Assembly (NCBI GenBank): GCA_039798265.1
Contig: JBDKGH010000029.1
Coordinates: 1-64,000 of the forward strand
Reading direction: 5' to 3'
From: JBDKGH01 sp039798265
GTDB taxonomy: Bacteria > Bacteroidota > Bacteroidia > Flavobacteriales_D > Sanyastnellaceae
Length of the DNA stretch: 64,000 nt
Positions 31,601-40,549 of the stretch are shown piece by piece; position 1 is the stretch's first letter, and every line of letters begins with the position of its first letter. Below the pieces are notes generated by a model. It was not told the origin of the DNA. It worked only from the letters and a program-made list of their open reading frames with translations, and ran no database searches. Position numbers and translations under genes: made by a program.

Positions 31601-32995
31601 TCATAGCGATTTTAAGAAGGCAATCAAGTCTACGCGTTCTTGAGCACTGAGTTGTTTAAATGCATTTTTTGAGGCTTCCGCTTCCCCACCATGCCAAAGT
31701 ATGGCTTCTTCCAATGAGCGCGCTCTACCATCATGCAAATAGTTGTCGTGCCCATTAACAACAGGTGTAAGACCAATGCCCCAAAGCGGTGGTGTTCGCC
31801 ATTCAAAGCCGCTTGCTTTATAGTCAGGACGATTGTCTGCTAACGCAGGCCCCATGTCATGCAGGAGCATATCGGAATAAGGGAAGATGCGTTGATTGGA
31901 AACCGGAGGAAAAGCCACATTTACAGCAGTCTCCATCATAGGCCTATGGCAAGCCGCGCATTGCATATCCATGAAGAGCTGTTTTCCCGCTAACACTTGT
32001 GGATCTTTTGCATTTCTTCTGCCGGGTACAGCTAAGGTGCGCACGTAGTGAGCAGCCGCCTCGAGTAAACTATCAGACAACTCGGGCTCTGGAACATTAT
32101 CTAAATTCTGCGGTTGTCCTATTGAGCTCTCCAGGGGAAACACATAGGAGGTAATGCCCATGTCTTCATGATAAGCTCCTGCTGTTTGCTGCAAAACGGA
32201 TGGTGCCGCTGCTTTCCAACCAAATCTTCCAAGTACACTTTTCCGTTTTACAACATCCCAAGTGTAATTCGCGCGTCCACTGATGCCATCATTATTGCTA
32301 TCGTTTTCGTCCTCATATTCCAAGATAGTGGATTCTGCAACGGCTTCTAACAGACCCAAACCAAATACAGGCGGTGCTATGCGAGGAGAATACATAAGAT
32401 CAGCGGGCATTGCCATATACGCATTCGGAAAAGAATAACTGGGCACACGCAGCGAGTAAGCAGAACCATCAGCATAGGTGCCTGTTTGCTCTTGATAGGT
32501 TAAAAATATAGCCGCTTCAGGAACACTTCCAAAGATGGATCGCTGCTGCAACTGGCCACCAAATCCGGGCGCTGCCAAAGGACCGCCATGATCATCCGTT
32601 CCTGGCACACTGAGCCTGATCAATAGCGAAACAATATCTGTACCTGGTCCCACTGGAGTGCCTCTTCCATCTGCAATGTGACAGCTCACACAGGAAACAC
32701 TGTTATACACAGGTCCCAAACCAGGATTTAAAGAACCTCCGCTCACAAAAGTGGCTTCAAAGGCTAAATCGCCCACATCATGCACGAGCTCATCGCGCTG
32801 CGACATCACGGGAAAACCATGGGAGAATGCACTTACACCACGATCAAAAACAGTTTGCTGTCCGCCGCTATACCATTCTTCAATACTAGAATCATCTTCG
32901 GTGATGCTAGGTTTTTTACATTGAACTAAAAAGGTAGTTACGGCCAAGGCCATAACTACCCAACGAAGCTCAATCCGTTCTCTCACTCGCTTCAT
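31601..32995 (-). CDS. Di-haem oxidoreductase lipoprotein (DHOR/thiol oxidoreductase family)
   Basis: 464 residues with a lipobox (FLVQC, Cys 26) and two c-type haem sites, CVSCH (102-106) and CAACH (346-350). Conserved PPVFGLGLLEAV, DGISGRANYTWD and HDGRARSLEEAILWHGGEA blocks identify the family often called thiol oxidoreductase or putative di-haem peroxidase. Such genes recur beside imelysin genes in many bacteria and are linked to iron. It is last in an operon porin, Rieske, imelysin, DHOR, its first base overlapping the imelysin stop. Confidence 0.9.
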   Translation of the reverse strand: MKRVRERIELRWVVMALAVTTFLVQCKKPSITEDDSSIEEWYSGGQQTVFDRGVSAFSHGFPVMSQRDELVHDVGDLAFEATFVSGGSLNPGLGPVYNSVSCVSCHIADGRGTPVGPGTDIVSLLIRLSVPGTDDHGGPLAAPGFGGQLQQRSIFGSVPEAAIFLTYQEQTGTYADGSAYSLRVPSYSFPNAYMAMPADLMYSPRIAPPVFGLGLLEAVAESTILEYEDENDSNNDGISGRANYTWDVVKRKSVLGRFGWKAAAPSVLQQTAGAYHEDMGITSYVFPLESSIGQPQNLDNVPEPELSDSLLEAAAHYVRTLAVPGRRNAKDPQVLAGKQLFMDMQCAACHRPMMETAVNVAFPPVSNQRIFPYSDMLLHDMGPALADNRPDYKASGFEWRTPPLWGIGLTPVVNGHDNYLHDGRARSLEEAILWHGGEAEASKNAFKQLSAQERVDLIAFLKSL

Positions 32996-34077
32996 TAATT
33001 TTCAATATGTAGTTGCACAAGTGGAAGTAATTCTACTTCCAATACTTCTTTTAATTCGTTGATGGCATCAATAGCCGATTGCACTTGAACGGGCTGCTGT
33101 GTTATGGCATCGCCAAAAGGAACAGTAATGTTTTGCAAAGCAGCAATAGCAGCGGCCGTTTTTAATTTGATAAGACCATCGAGTTGTAAGTTATGCGCTC
33201 TTACAAAATCTTCTATTCCCGTTCCGTCAGCGGTGTATCGTGCAGTGTACACGGCCTCTATTCCTCGAATGTTATTAGTAAAGTCCGTAATCGAATTGTT
33301 GGCAAAAGGCGACTCTTCGAGATTCGGATCTTGGGCTAAAAATGGTTCTGATATTTTTCCTGCAGCTACCTCGTCAGCGATTCCAATCATGGCGTTAACG
33401 ATTTCCTCATAAGCAGCTAATTGTGTTTCGTAAACCGTACTTCCGCTTCCAGCGTTAGTTACGTGAATTCCATAATTATCTGCATTAGCCGCAGACCAAC
33501 TATAATTCAAATCGGCCGTGAGTTGTTTCAAATTAGCGGCTAATGCCACCAGATATTCTTTTTCACGCACTGTAAATTCAACAGCGCTTTTGTTTCCATT
33601 TTCACCAAACAATAAATACTCGATGGGATGAAATCCTTTGAGTGCATCTTGCAAACTATTGACGTATTCAGCAGTAAATGCTTGTGTTCCGCTCAACTCT
33701 CCTTCTAAGTCAATAAAATTGACTGGCCACGTATCTATTCTTGGATCAATATTCTCTGTTGCTACTGGCCCGAACAAGAAAGCTTCACTTTTCTCCCACG
33801 CTTCGCGGGCACTGCGCCAATTTTGTTTGCAGGAAATTAAATCAGACTCACTGTTGCTTTGAACAAACAACGCAACACTGCTTTCTAACGCTTCCGTCTT
33901 CGATGCTAAATCCGCATAAACGGGACGAGCAACTACCGATGAAAAATCGCGCAATACCAATGCGGTTTCATCCGAAGCAAGCGGCGTTTCCACCGTTGCG
34001 GGCTCTTTTGTGCACGAGAAAATGGTCAAAACCAATACTCCTAAAAAAGCGAATGATCGATTATACTTTGTATTCAT
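32995..34077 (-). CDS. Imelysin-like lipoprotein (M75 family)
   Basis: About 360 residues from ATG 34077, where a signal peptide and lipobox (TIFSC, Cys 22) begin; the frame runs 16 codons further up. It carries the imelysin GxHxxE motif as GFHPIEY (148-154) plus the paired helical-bundle layout. Imelysin proteins bind iron or haem in the periplasm or on the outer membrane and are usually iron-repressed; proteolysis is not established for them. It sits between a Rieske protein and the di-haem oxidoreductase. Confidence 0.9.
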   Translation of the reverse strand: MNTKYNRSFAFLGVLVLTIFSCTKEPATVETPLASDETALVLRDFSSVVARPVYADLASKTEALESSVALFVQSNSESDLISCKQNWRSAREAWEKSEAFLFGPVATENIDPRIDTWPVNFIDLEGELSGTQAFTAEYVNSLQDALKGFHPIEYLLFGENGNKSAVEFTVREKEYLVALAANLKQLTADLNYSWSAANADNYGIHVTNAGSGSTVYETQLAAYEEIVNAMIGIADEVAAGKISEPFLAQDPNLEESPFANNSITDFTNNIRGIEAVYTARYTADGTGIEDFVRAHNLQLDGLIKLKTAAAIAALQNITVPFGDAITQQPVQVQSAIDAINELKEVLEVELLPLVQLHIEN

Positions 34078-34141
34078 TATTGTTCTTTTTTTTACATCAA
34101 TCTTTACTCTTTTCATCTCCGGCACTCTCTTCCAGTGGTGA

Positions 34142-34567
34142 TCATGACAACTGAATAAGCACCTGCTCTCCTTCTACTGCTGTTACAAATTTTCGTAATG
34201 GTCGGCTCGCTGGATCTTTGAGCACCTTTCCTTCGAGATCAAATTGACTACCGTGCGAATTGCAATACAGCGATTTTCCCGAGCTCACCAAGGGTTGATC
34301 TTGATGGGTGCACTTCATTTCTAAGGTGCGAAATGTGTTTTCCTCCACCTTCACACAAAGCAAATCAAAAGCTCTACCTGAGACGCGAAGCGTAACTTGA
34401 TTTTTTTCTGCAAAAGCCGTTAAAGGCACAGACACTATATTATTTTGTGCTGTTGTTTTTAAAACTGCTGTAGAAGCGCAACTCTCCAAAGCCGCTACCA
34501 GCGCCGGACCTAATGCAATTGCTGCGCATGCCTGGCAAGACTGTTTAATGAATGATCTTCTTTCCAT
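34142..34567 (-). CDS. Rieske 2Fe-2S protein with Tat-like/lipoprotein signal
   Basis: 141 residues. N-terminus MERRSFIKQ fits a Tat motif and is followed by a possible lipobox (ALESC, Cys 30). The Rieske cluster is bound by CTH (86-88) and CNSH (102-105), with SHGSQFDLEGKV typical of the fold. Folding before export through Tat would suit a metal cluster. It probably carries electrons outside the cytoplasm to or from the di-haem oxidoreductase; that partnership is inference from the operon. Confidence 0.9.
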   Translation of the reverse strand: MERRSFIKQSCQACAAIALGPALVAALESCASTAVLKTTAQNNIVSVPLTAFAEKNQVTLRVSGRAFDLLCVKVEENTFRTLEMKCTHQDQPLVSSGKSLYCNSHGSQFDLEGKVLKDPASRPLRKFVTAVEGEQVLIQLS

Positions 34568-34570
34568 GGT

Positions 34571-35800
34571 TTAGAAACTATAGGCTACGCCCAAATTAAA
34601 ATAACCGCGTGAGGTGTAATAAGGTAAGGCCTGAGGAAATGGTGTCACTACCAAATCTTCATTCGGCGCACCTGTTGTGCGATGCACATAATCTGCCTTC
34701 ACCACCACTCCGCGAGTTGGTTTATAGCTAATGCCCGCCACTACAAAGGACTGCTTCCATGCCGGATTCAACACTCCGTTATCGGGTATTTCACCATTCA
34801 TATCTAACCATTCGTAACGGGCAAAAACAAAGAGCTGTTTGGTCGCATTCCATTTGCTTTTAGCCAAAACATCTACCGCCAATTCTCCGTACGCACCGAA
34901 CATCCATTCGGGAGCATTCGTAGCATAAGCTCTGTTGAGTGCTGAAGCATCCACTACATTAATACCAGTACCCAAAGCCTTAAACTGTACCATTCTGCCG
35001 AGGTATTGCACGTTGGCATCCATTACTTGTACAGGTGTGCCAAATGAACCATAGCTCAATTGCAAACTATCTGCTTCTCTTTTGGTCAATCCTGCCGAAC
35101 CACCATAGTAATAACTAACTTGGGTGCGCAGATTATTGTGATAATGCAGCAATGCCCCGCTGACAGCCAAATTAGCCGCAGAAGCTTCAAAGCCCTCACC
35201 ACGTGCTGCTTGCAAGCCACTACCGCCTTGGATCTTTGAACCATCCAAACCATTCATGATACCAACAGAATAATTAAGTCCGGCAATACCCGGAACAGGT
35301 CCATAGAAACCAATTCCTATTTCCCGCCAAGTAGAGGGTAATATCATTTGCTCTACAAATGGTCGATCATTTCCATTGAACGTAGTGGGTAAGTGATTTT
35401 CATTGATGATGCCCAATCGTGGAATAAACAATCCCGCCGTCATATAATGGCTAGGGTTGAAATTAAACTTCACAAACAGCTGTTCCATGGCTAGTTCACC
35501 ACCACGCGCCACCCCATCTTCTGTGGAGAGCAATGCATGCTCTAATTCTAATTCTGAAAAAACAAAAATTGAATTCGAAAACTTGTGACCGATAAACAAA
35601 ATATTCCTCCGCAAATCCGCTGTGGCGGTGCTCAATTTAAAATCGCGGTTATAGACTATTTCACCATAGCCCGAGATGACTGTTGCACGGTCATTGGCTA
35701 CCAAATTGGCATTGAGGGAATCTTCGCGCGTTAAGATTTGGGACGAGGCGTTAGCTGCCCAAATCAATAGGCAAAGGAGTAGTGCGTTCTTTAAGTTCAT
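34571..35800 (-). CDS. Outer-membrane porin-like beta-barrel protein
   Basis: 409 residues with a signal peptide (MNLKNALLLCLLIWAANASSQ). The rest alternates short beta strands with polar turns and ends in an aromatic residue (NLGVAYSF), the signal for outer-membrane insertion. FSELELEHA, GGELAMEQLFVKF and GLFIPRLGIINENH are like the Bacteroidota phosphate/polyphosphate-porin-like family. It opens the porin-Rieske-imelysin-DHOR operon, so the pore probably serves metal or electron-carrier passage. A Fur-like inverted repeat lies directly upstream. Confidence 0.8.
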   Translation of the reverse strand: MNLKNALLLCLLIWAANASSQILTREDSLNANLVANDRATVISGYGEIVYNRDFKLSTATADLRRNILFIGHKFSNSIFVFSELELEHALLSTEDGVARGGELAMEQLFVKFNFNPSHYMTAGLFIPRLGIINENHLPTTFNGNDRPFVEQMILPSTWREIGIGFYGPVPGIAGLNYSVGIMNGLDGSKIQGGSGLQAARGEGFEASAANLAVSGALLHYHNNLRTQVSYYYGGSAGLTKREADSLQLSYGSFGTPVQVMDANVQYLGRMVQFKALGTGINVVDASALNRAYATNAPEWMFGAYGELAVDVLAKSKWNATKQLFVFARYEWLDMNGEIPDNGVLNPAWKQSFVVAGISYKPTRGVVVKADYVHRTTGAPNEDLVVTPFPQALPYYTSRGYFNLGVAYSF

Positions 35801-35803
35801 TTA

Positions 35804-35817
35804 TTTAGACTAATTCT
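35804..35817 (-). promoter_or_regulatory. Fur/DtxR-like inverted repeat before the porin gene
   Basis: TTTAGACTAATTCTA contains arms TAGA and TCTA around five bases, within TTATTTAGA...TCTAC, a few bases before the porin ATG. Position and A/T content fit an iron-responsive operator. The right arm is incomplete, so this is tentative. Confidence 0.35.
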
Positions 35818-35875
35818 ACGCAGCAAAAATGTAACAATACGCCTCCGGCAGCAATACCTCAAATAAGGTATAATC

Positions 35876-35912
35876 AAAAAGCCCCCGAATCATCAGTGAT
35901 GAATCGAGGGCC
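35876..35912 (-). terminator. dnaK terminator
   Basis: On the minus strand GCCCTCGATTCATCA pairs with TGATGATTCGGGGGC (one GU), followed by a T run. Confidence 0.9.
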
Positions 35913-35940
35913 TTTGGTAGGATTGAGAGGCGTTTAGCGC

Positions 35941-37851
35941 TTACTTCTTATCGTCTTTTACTTCTTCGAAGTCAACATCGGTTACTTCGGCGTCAGCTGA
36001 GTTGGCATTGGCATTGGCATTAGCACCAGCACCTGCATCTGCGCTACCTGCATTGTTATACATATCTTGAGAAGCCGCTTGGAAAGTAGCATTCAAGGTA
36101 TCCATTGCAGCACGAATAGAATCGAGGTTTTTCTCTGCATGTGCTTTTTTCAAGTCTTCGAGATTAGCTTCGATCTGCGATTTTTTGTCGGCAGGAAGTT
36201 TATCACCGAACTCTTTCAATTGCTTTTCTACTTGGAAAATCAAGGTATCAGCTTGGTTCACCAAATCGGCTTCCTCTTTTGCTTTGCGATCGCTATCGGC
36301 ATTGGCCTCTGCTTCACGCTTCATGCGCTCGATATCATCTTTGCTAAGTCCGCTAGACGCTTCGATGCGGATAGACTGGGTTTTGTTGGTAGCCTTATCT
36401 ACAGCAGATACGTGAATCAAACCATTCGCATCGATATCGAAGATTACTTCAATTTGAGGAACACCGCGTGGTGCTGGTGGAAGTCCATCGAGGTGGAAAC
36501 GACCAATGGTGCGGTTGTCGCGAGCCATAGCGCGCTCACCTTGCAACACGTGAATTTCTACGCTAGGTTGATTGTCGCTAGCGGTAGAGAACACCTCCGA
36601 CTTTTTCGTTGGAATAGTCGTGTTCGCTTCAATCAATTTGGTGAATACACCACCCATGGTTTCAATACCTAATGAAAGCGGAGTAACGTCGAGAAGCAAT
36701 ACATCTTTCACTTCACCGGTCAATACACCACCTTGGATAGCTGCACCAATAGCAACCACTTCATCCGGATTTACTCCTTTGCTTGGTTCTTTACCGAAGT
36801 ATTTTTTCACCGCCTCTTGAATAGCAGGGATACGTGTAGAACCACCCACAAGAATTACTTCTTGAATATCGCTTACACTTAATCCTGCTTTTTTCAAAGC
36901 ACTAGCACAAGGGGCAATGGTGCGTTGAATAAGGCTATCGGCCAACTGTTCGAATTTAGCGCGAGTTAATGAGCGCACTAAGTGTTTTGGAATACCATCT
37001 ACTGGCATGATGTAAGGCAAGTTGATCTCTGTTGAAGAAGAGCTCGACAACTCGATTTTTGCCTTCTCAGCAGCTTCTTTCAAGCGCTGAAGTGCCATTG
37101 GATCTTTGGTCAGATCAATATTGCCGTTTTCGTTTTTAAACTCTTGTACCAACCAATCAATGATCACTTGGTCAAAGTCATCACCACCAAGGTGAGTATC
37201 ACCATCTGTAGAGAGTACTTCAAATACGCCATCGCCAAGTTCTAGAACTGAAACGTCGTGAGTACCACCACCGCAGTCGAAAACAGCAATTTTCATATCG
37301 CTCATTTTCTTGTCGAGGCCGTAGGCCAAGGCTGCTGCTGTAGGCTCGTTGATGATACGCTTCACTTTCAAACCCGCAATTTCACCGGCTTCTTTAGTAG
37401 CTTGACGCTGAGCATCGTTGAAATAGGCAGGAACTGTAATTACCGCTTCTGACACTTCATGTCCGAGGTAATCTTCTGCTGTTTTCTTCATTTTTTGAAG
37501 AACCATTGCAGATATTTCTTGAGGCGTGTACATACGATCGTCGATTTTCACTCGAGGAGTGTTACCATCGCCGCGCACAACGCTGTATGGAACGCGGGTA
37601 GCTTCTTTTTGACTTTCGTCGTAGCTGCTACCCATAAAACGTTTGATTGAATAAATCGTCTTTGTAGGGTTGGTAATGGCTTGACGTTTTGCTGGATCAC
37701 CAACTTTACGCTCGCCACCTTCTACGAATGCTACGATAGAAGGAGTGGTGCGTTTTCCTTCGCTGTTTTCGATAACCATCGGCTCGTTACCCACCATCAC
37801 GGAAACACATGAGTTGGTTGTTCCGAGGTCAATACCTATAATCTTGCTCAT
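35941..37851 (-). CDS. dnaK: Molecular chaperone DnaK (Hsp70)
   Basis: 636 residues. The N-terminal ATPase domain has IIGIDLGTTNSCVSV and the phosphate loops FDCGGGTHDVSVLE and VGGSTRIPAI. The beta-sandwich substrate domain and the helical lid follow, and the C-terminus is Ala/Asn-rich with repeats of ANANA before an acidic EVTDVDFEEVKDD end. It folds proteins with DnaJ and GrpE, which are not in the window. A CATCTTTG -7-like box (minus strand, 37918-37925) lies 66 bases upstream; I see no CIRCE element. Confidence 0.98.
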   Translation of the reverse strand: MSKIIGIDLGTTNSCVSVMVGNEPMVIENSEGKRTTPSIVAFVEGGERKVGDPAKRQAITNPTKTIYSIKRFMGSSYDESQKEATRVPYSVVRGDGNTPRVKIDDRMYTPQEISAMVLQKMKKTAEDYLGHEVSEAVITVPAYFNDAQRQATKEAGEIAGLKVKRIINEPTAAALAYGLDKKMSDMKIAVFDCGGGTHDVSVLELGDGVFEVLSTDGDTHLGGDDFDQVIIDWLVQEFKNENGNIDLTKDPMALQRLKEAAEKAKIELSSSSSTEINLPYIMPVDGIPKHLVRSLTRAKFEQLADSLIQRTIAPCASALKKAGLSVSDIQEVILVGGSTRIPAIQEAVKKYFGKEPSKGVNPDEVVAIGAAIQGGVLTGEVKDVLLLDVTPLSLGIETMGGVFTKLIEANTTIPTKKSEVFSTASDNQPSVEIHVLQGERAMARDNRTIGRFHLDGLPPAPRGVPQIEVIFDIDANGLIHVSAVDKATNKTQSIRIEASSGLSKDDIERMKREAEANADSDRKAKEEADLVNQADTLIFQVEKQLKEFGDKLPADKKSQIEANLEDLKKAHAEKNLDSIRAAMDTLNATFQAASQDMYNNAGSADAGAGANANANANSADAEVTDVDFEEVKDDKK

Positions 37852-38002
37852 GATTTTTAAATCTTTGGTCGGCCGTAGTCAATCATAGTGCCACAGCGCA
37901 GAATCTGCCATATTCGGCAAAGATGTCAGATTTTGTTAAAAACACGCTTCCTTTTTGACCGATTGACCCCGCCAACTGTCAGTTAATGAACCTATACGGC
38001 AT

Positions 38003-38037
38003 AAAAAAGGCCTGTTTGTGTATGACAAACAGGCCTT
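38003..38037 (-). terminator. Strong intrinsic terminator
   Basis: AAGGCCTGTTTGT and ACAAACAGGCCTT form a 13-bp perfect stem with loop GTATG; a T run follows on the minus strand. It ends the 38093-38575 gene and lies about 150 bases before the dnaK start. Confidence 0.9.
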
Positions 38038-38092
38038 CTATGTTGAGCTGAAACGAAGGGCGAGTGATGATCATTCACCCCTTATTTCACGA

Positions 38093-38575
38093 CTAGTTTT
38101 TGCTAGGCTTGCCACCTTGAACCGGAGTGGGTTCTACTTGTGGGCGAGCTCCACCTTTGGCATCTGGACCACCCGTGCTATTTGGAGCGCGGCGACCAAG
38201 GCGTTTTTCAAACATCAAGTGGGTTTCATTTTTACCACCTACCACGATTTGGTAGCTAGAAATGTACTTGAATCCAATGCTTGACAAATAAGCCGTAATA
38301 TCTGGAACGCTGCTGATTTGTGTAGAACGCAATTCAGTCAACTGAGCCGTAAGATCTTTATCTTGAATATTGGCCATTTGCTCACGTCCATAATCAACAC
38401 GAATAGAAGAACCAACAGAAGTTTCTGCAATGATTACTTCCAAATGAACCGCTTCAGGATTGGATACACTGAACTGACCTGTTTTTTGCTTTTCACCTTC
38501 TTGAGTTTGTGGTTTCGACTGAGCAAAACCGAATACCGGAGCAGCCATCATGGCCACTAACAAAAATTTCTTCAT
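38093..38575 (-). CDS. Small secreted protein of unknown function
   Basis: 160 residues from ATG 38575, the start of a clear signal peptide (MKKFLLVAMMAAPVFGFAQ); the frame runs 30 codons further up without family sense. The middle (VHLEVIIAETSVGSSIRVDYG, then SIGFKYISSYQIVV) looks like a small alpha/beta fold; the C-terminus is Gly/Pro/Lys-rich and probably disordered. I do not recognise a family. A TACATTTG box lies at 38600-38607. It follows the methyltransferase gene on the same strand. Confidence 0.75.
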   Translation of the reverse strand: MKKFLLVAMMAAPVFGFAQSKPQTQEGEKQKTGQFSVSNPEAVHLEVIIAETSVGSSIRVDYGREQMANIQDKDLTAQLTELRSTQISSVPDITAYLSSIGFKYISSYQIVVGGKNETHLMFEKRLGRRAPNSTGGPDAKGGARPQVEPTPVQGGKPSKN

Positions 38576-38599
38576 TTCTATTTTCATTTTTAGTTGTGC

Positions 38600-38607
38600 C
38601 AAATGTA
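38600..38607 (-). promoter_or_regulatory. -7 box TACATTTG before the small secreted protein
   Basis: Exact TAnnTTTG on the minus strand, 24 bases before ATG 38575, in the end of the overlapping upstream frame. Confidence 0.4.
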
Positions 38608-38661
38608 GCCAAATACAGTGCCACTGCCACCGCATTAACAAAGCATTAGAATATCTTTTCA

Positions 38662-39450
38662 TCAAGGCAATTTCAACAAGAAATCTTCTTTCTCTCTACC
38701 TTTTTGAAAAAGAACAATACCGAAGTGAAAAAAGTCGAGACTGAGCGTAACACGAGCATGCGCCTTTATAAATTGCCATGCGCGCTCCATTCCAGGTGAC
38801 CAATGAATGTCATCAAACACCAGAATACTTTGATCGTCGCAATAATCGAGAATTTGTAAGAAGTAATCGATCGTGGGCTGCTCAGCATGATGCCCATCTA
38901 TCCAAGCGAAGTTCACCTTCCCCATTTTTTTGAGCACCGAACCCAATTGTTCTTGAAAGCTACCATGGATGAGCTGCACATTTGTGACACCCAAGCGAGC
39001 CAAGTTCTTTTGCGCCTGGTCAACCAAACTCTTCGCGCCTTCGATACTGTACACTTGTGCTGCTGCATTGGCCTTGGCCAAATAAGCTGTGCTCATTCCG
39101 AGATTGGTTCCTAGTTCCAAAATGTTCTGAGGCTTCAATTCATTCACCAATCGAAATAAGATCTGAGCATGCGGTGCTGGATTTGCCGCTGAGGCGACAA
39201 TCGATGCTATCGAGCGATGAGCATTCGACCCTTTGCGTGAACCAGCGCCCAGATCCTCTATGGTTAAAACCGTAGGATCTTTGACCAACTGATGGCGCAA
39301 TTGCTCAATCTCATCGAAGCAAAAAAAATGTTTGTCACTTCGCAGAACTTGCGTGATCCAATAAAATACTAACGGGGAATGCACACCATGCGGACCTCGC
39401 GCCTGTATGCGGTGTTTTATCCAAGCTTTCGCTTCAAACAAGGCGCTCAC
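38662..39450 (-). CDS. Class I SAM-dependent methyltransferase
   Basis: 262 residues. The SAM site ILELGTNLGMSTAYLA and an acidic loop (VYSIEGAKSLVDQAQ) are followed by FAWIDGHHAEQPTIDYF and LVFDDIHWS, the layout of O-methyltransferase-like enzymes. The first 50 residues (ARGPHGVHSPLVFYW) are conserved in Bacteroidota members. Substrate unknown. ATGA overlap with lpxD makes a translationally coupled pair. Confidence 0.85.
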   Translation of the reverse strand: MSALFEAKAWIKHRIQARGPHGVHSPLVFYWITQVLRSDKHFFCFDEIEQLRHQLVKDPTVLTIEDLGAGSRKGSNAHRSIASIVASAANPAPHAQILFRLVNELKPQNILELGTNLGMSTAYLAKANAAAQVYSIEGAKSLVDQAQKNLARLGVTNVQLIHGSFQEQLGSVLKKMGKVNFAWIDGHHAEQPTIDYFLQILDYCDDQSILVFDDIHWSPGMERAWQFIKAHARVTLSLDFFHFGIVLFQKGREKEDFLLKLP

Positions 39451-40496
39451 GCACTTCCCTTTTTGAGTTGCTCTATTTCTTTTTTCAGTTGCTGGATTTC
39501 GGACATTAAATCAGGTAATTTTTTAAACCCTACATAAGACTTCTTATAGTCCATGATGCCGAAAGCAGGCGAACCCTGAACGATGGTGTTGGGTTCTTTG
39601 ATGTCACCCGCTATTCCCGATTGAGCAGCAATCTTGGTGCCCTCGGCAATAGAGATGTGACCAACAATGCCCACTTGCCCACCGATCATGCAATTTTTAC
39701 CAATACGCGTGCTACCCGCCACTCCTGTTTGAGCTGCGATCACCGTATTCTCTCCGATCTCCACATTATGCGCAATTTGAATCAGATTGTCCAGCTTCAC
39801 GCCTCTTCTAATAATAGTAGAACCCAATGTGGCTCTGTCAATAGTAGTGTTGGCACCCACTTCTACGTGGTCTTCCAAAATCACATTACCTATTTGCGGA
39901 ACTTTGCTGTAATTATTCTCCGAATTGGGGGCAAAGCCAAATCCATCACCGCCAATGATAACCCCACTGTGTAGGGTACAGTGCGCGCCTATTTTACAAT
40001 CGTTGTAGATGCGAACGCCAGAAAATAAAATTGTTTTTTCACCAATAGAAACGCCGGTTGCAACAGAACAACCTGCATTGATCTGGCAACCGTTTCCTAT
40101 AACGGCTCCAGTGGCCACATGAACCAAAGGACCGATGTAAACGCCTTCACCAATAGAAGCGCCGTCTTCAATTACAGCCGACGCATGAATACCCGGAGCA
40201 GGCTGACGAAATTGATTGTAGGCCTCAAGCAATTTTGCGAATGCACCATAAGCATCTTCTACACGAATCAAGGTTAAGGTGCTCGGCAGTGCTTGCTCAG
40301 CGGCAAAATCGTTACTTACAATAGCGATACTTGCACCAGTGGTATAGATGTATGAAGCATATTTTGGGTTCGCCAAAAACGTAAGCGTTCCTGGTGTTCC
40401 CTCTTCAATTTTAGAAAGATTGCTCACTGCAGCGTCAGCATTTCCTTCCACTTGACCACCGAGCATTCCGGCAATTTGACTCGCTGTAAATTTCAT
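39447..40496 (-). CDS. lpxD: UDP-3-O-(3-hydroxyacyl)glucosamine N-acyltransferase
   Basis: 349 residues. An N-terminal uridine-binding domain precedes a left-handed beta-helix of hexapeptide repeats (GEGVYIGPLVHVATGAVIGN and so on), with catalytic His in the GGDGFGFAP/ HNVEIGENTVIAAQ region, then a C-terminal helix with a coiled coil (LMSEIQQLKKEIEQLKKG). It adds the second acyl chain in lipid A synthesis, in the cytoplasm. TATATTCG lies four bases before its ATG. The next gene overlaps by four bases. Confidence 0.96.
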   Translation of the reverse strand: MKFTASQIAGMLGGQVEGNADAAVSNLSKIEEGTPGTLTFLANPKYASYIYTTGASIAIVSNDFAAEQALPSTLTLIRVEDAYGAFAKLLEAYNQFRQPAPGIHASAVIEDGASIGEGVYIGPLVHVATGAVIGNGCQINAGCSVATGVSIGEKTILFSGVRIYNDCKIGAHCTLHSGVIIGGDGFGFAPNSENNYSKVPQIGNVILEDHVEVGANTTIDRATLGSTIIRRGVKLDNLIQIAHNVEIGENTVIAAQTGVAGSTRIGKNCMIGGQVGIVGHISIAEGTKIAAQSGIAGDIKEPNTIVQGSPAFGIMDYKKSYVGFKKLPDLMSEIQQLKKEIEQLKKGSA

Positions 40497-40500
40497 AGGG

Positions 40501-40508
40501 CGAATATA
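40501..40508 (-). promoter_or_regulatory. lpxD -7 box TATATTCG, leaderless position
   Basis: Minus-strand TATATTCG, four bases (CCCT), ATG 40496. Confidence 0.45.
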
Positions 40509-40549
40509 ATTCGTTTATTGATGCGCTTTCATACGCTTCTATTACCTTT

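Noticed and set aside
37852..38002. CIRCE or heat-shock operator before dnaK
   Set aside because: No TTAGCACTC-N9-GAGTGCTAA or related repeat is present; only short TGCC/GGCA arms are visible.
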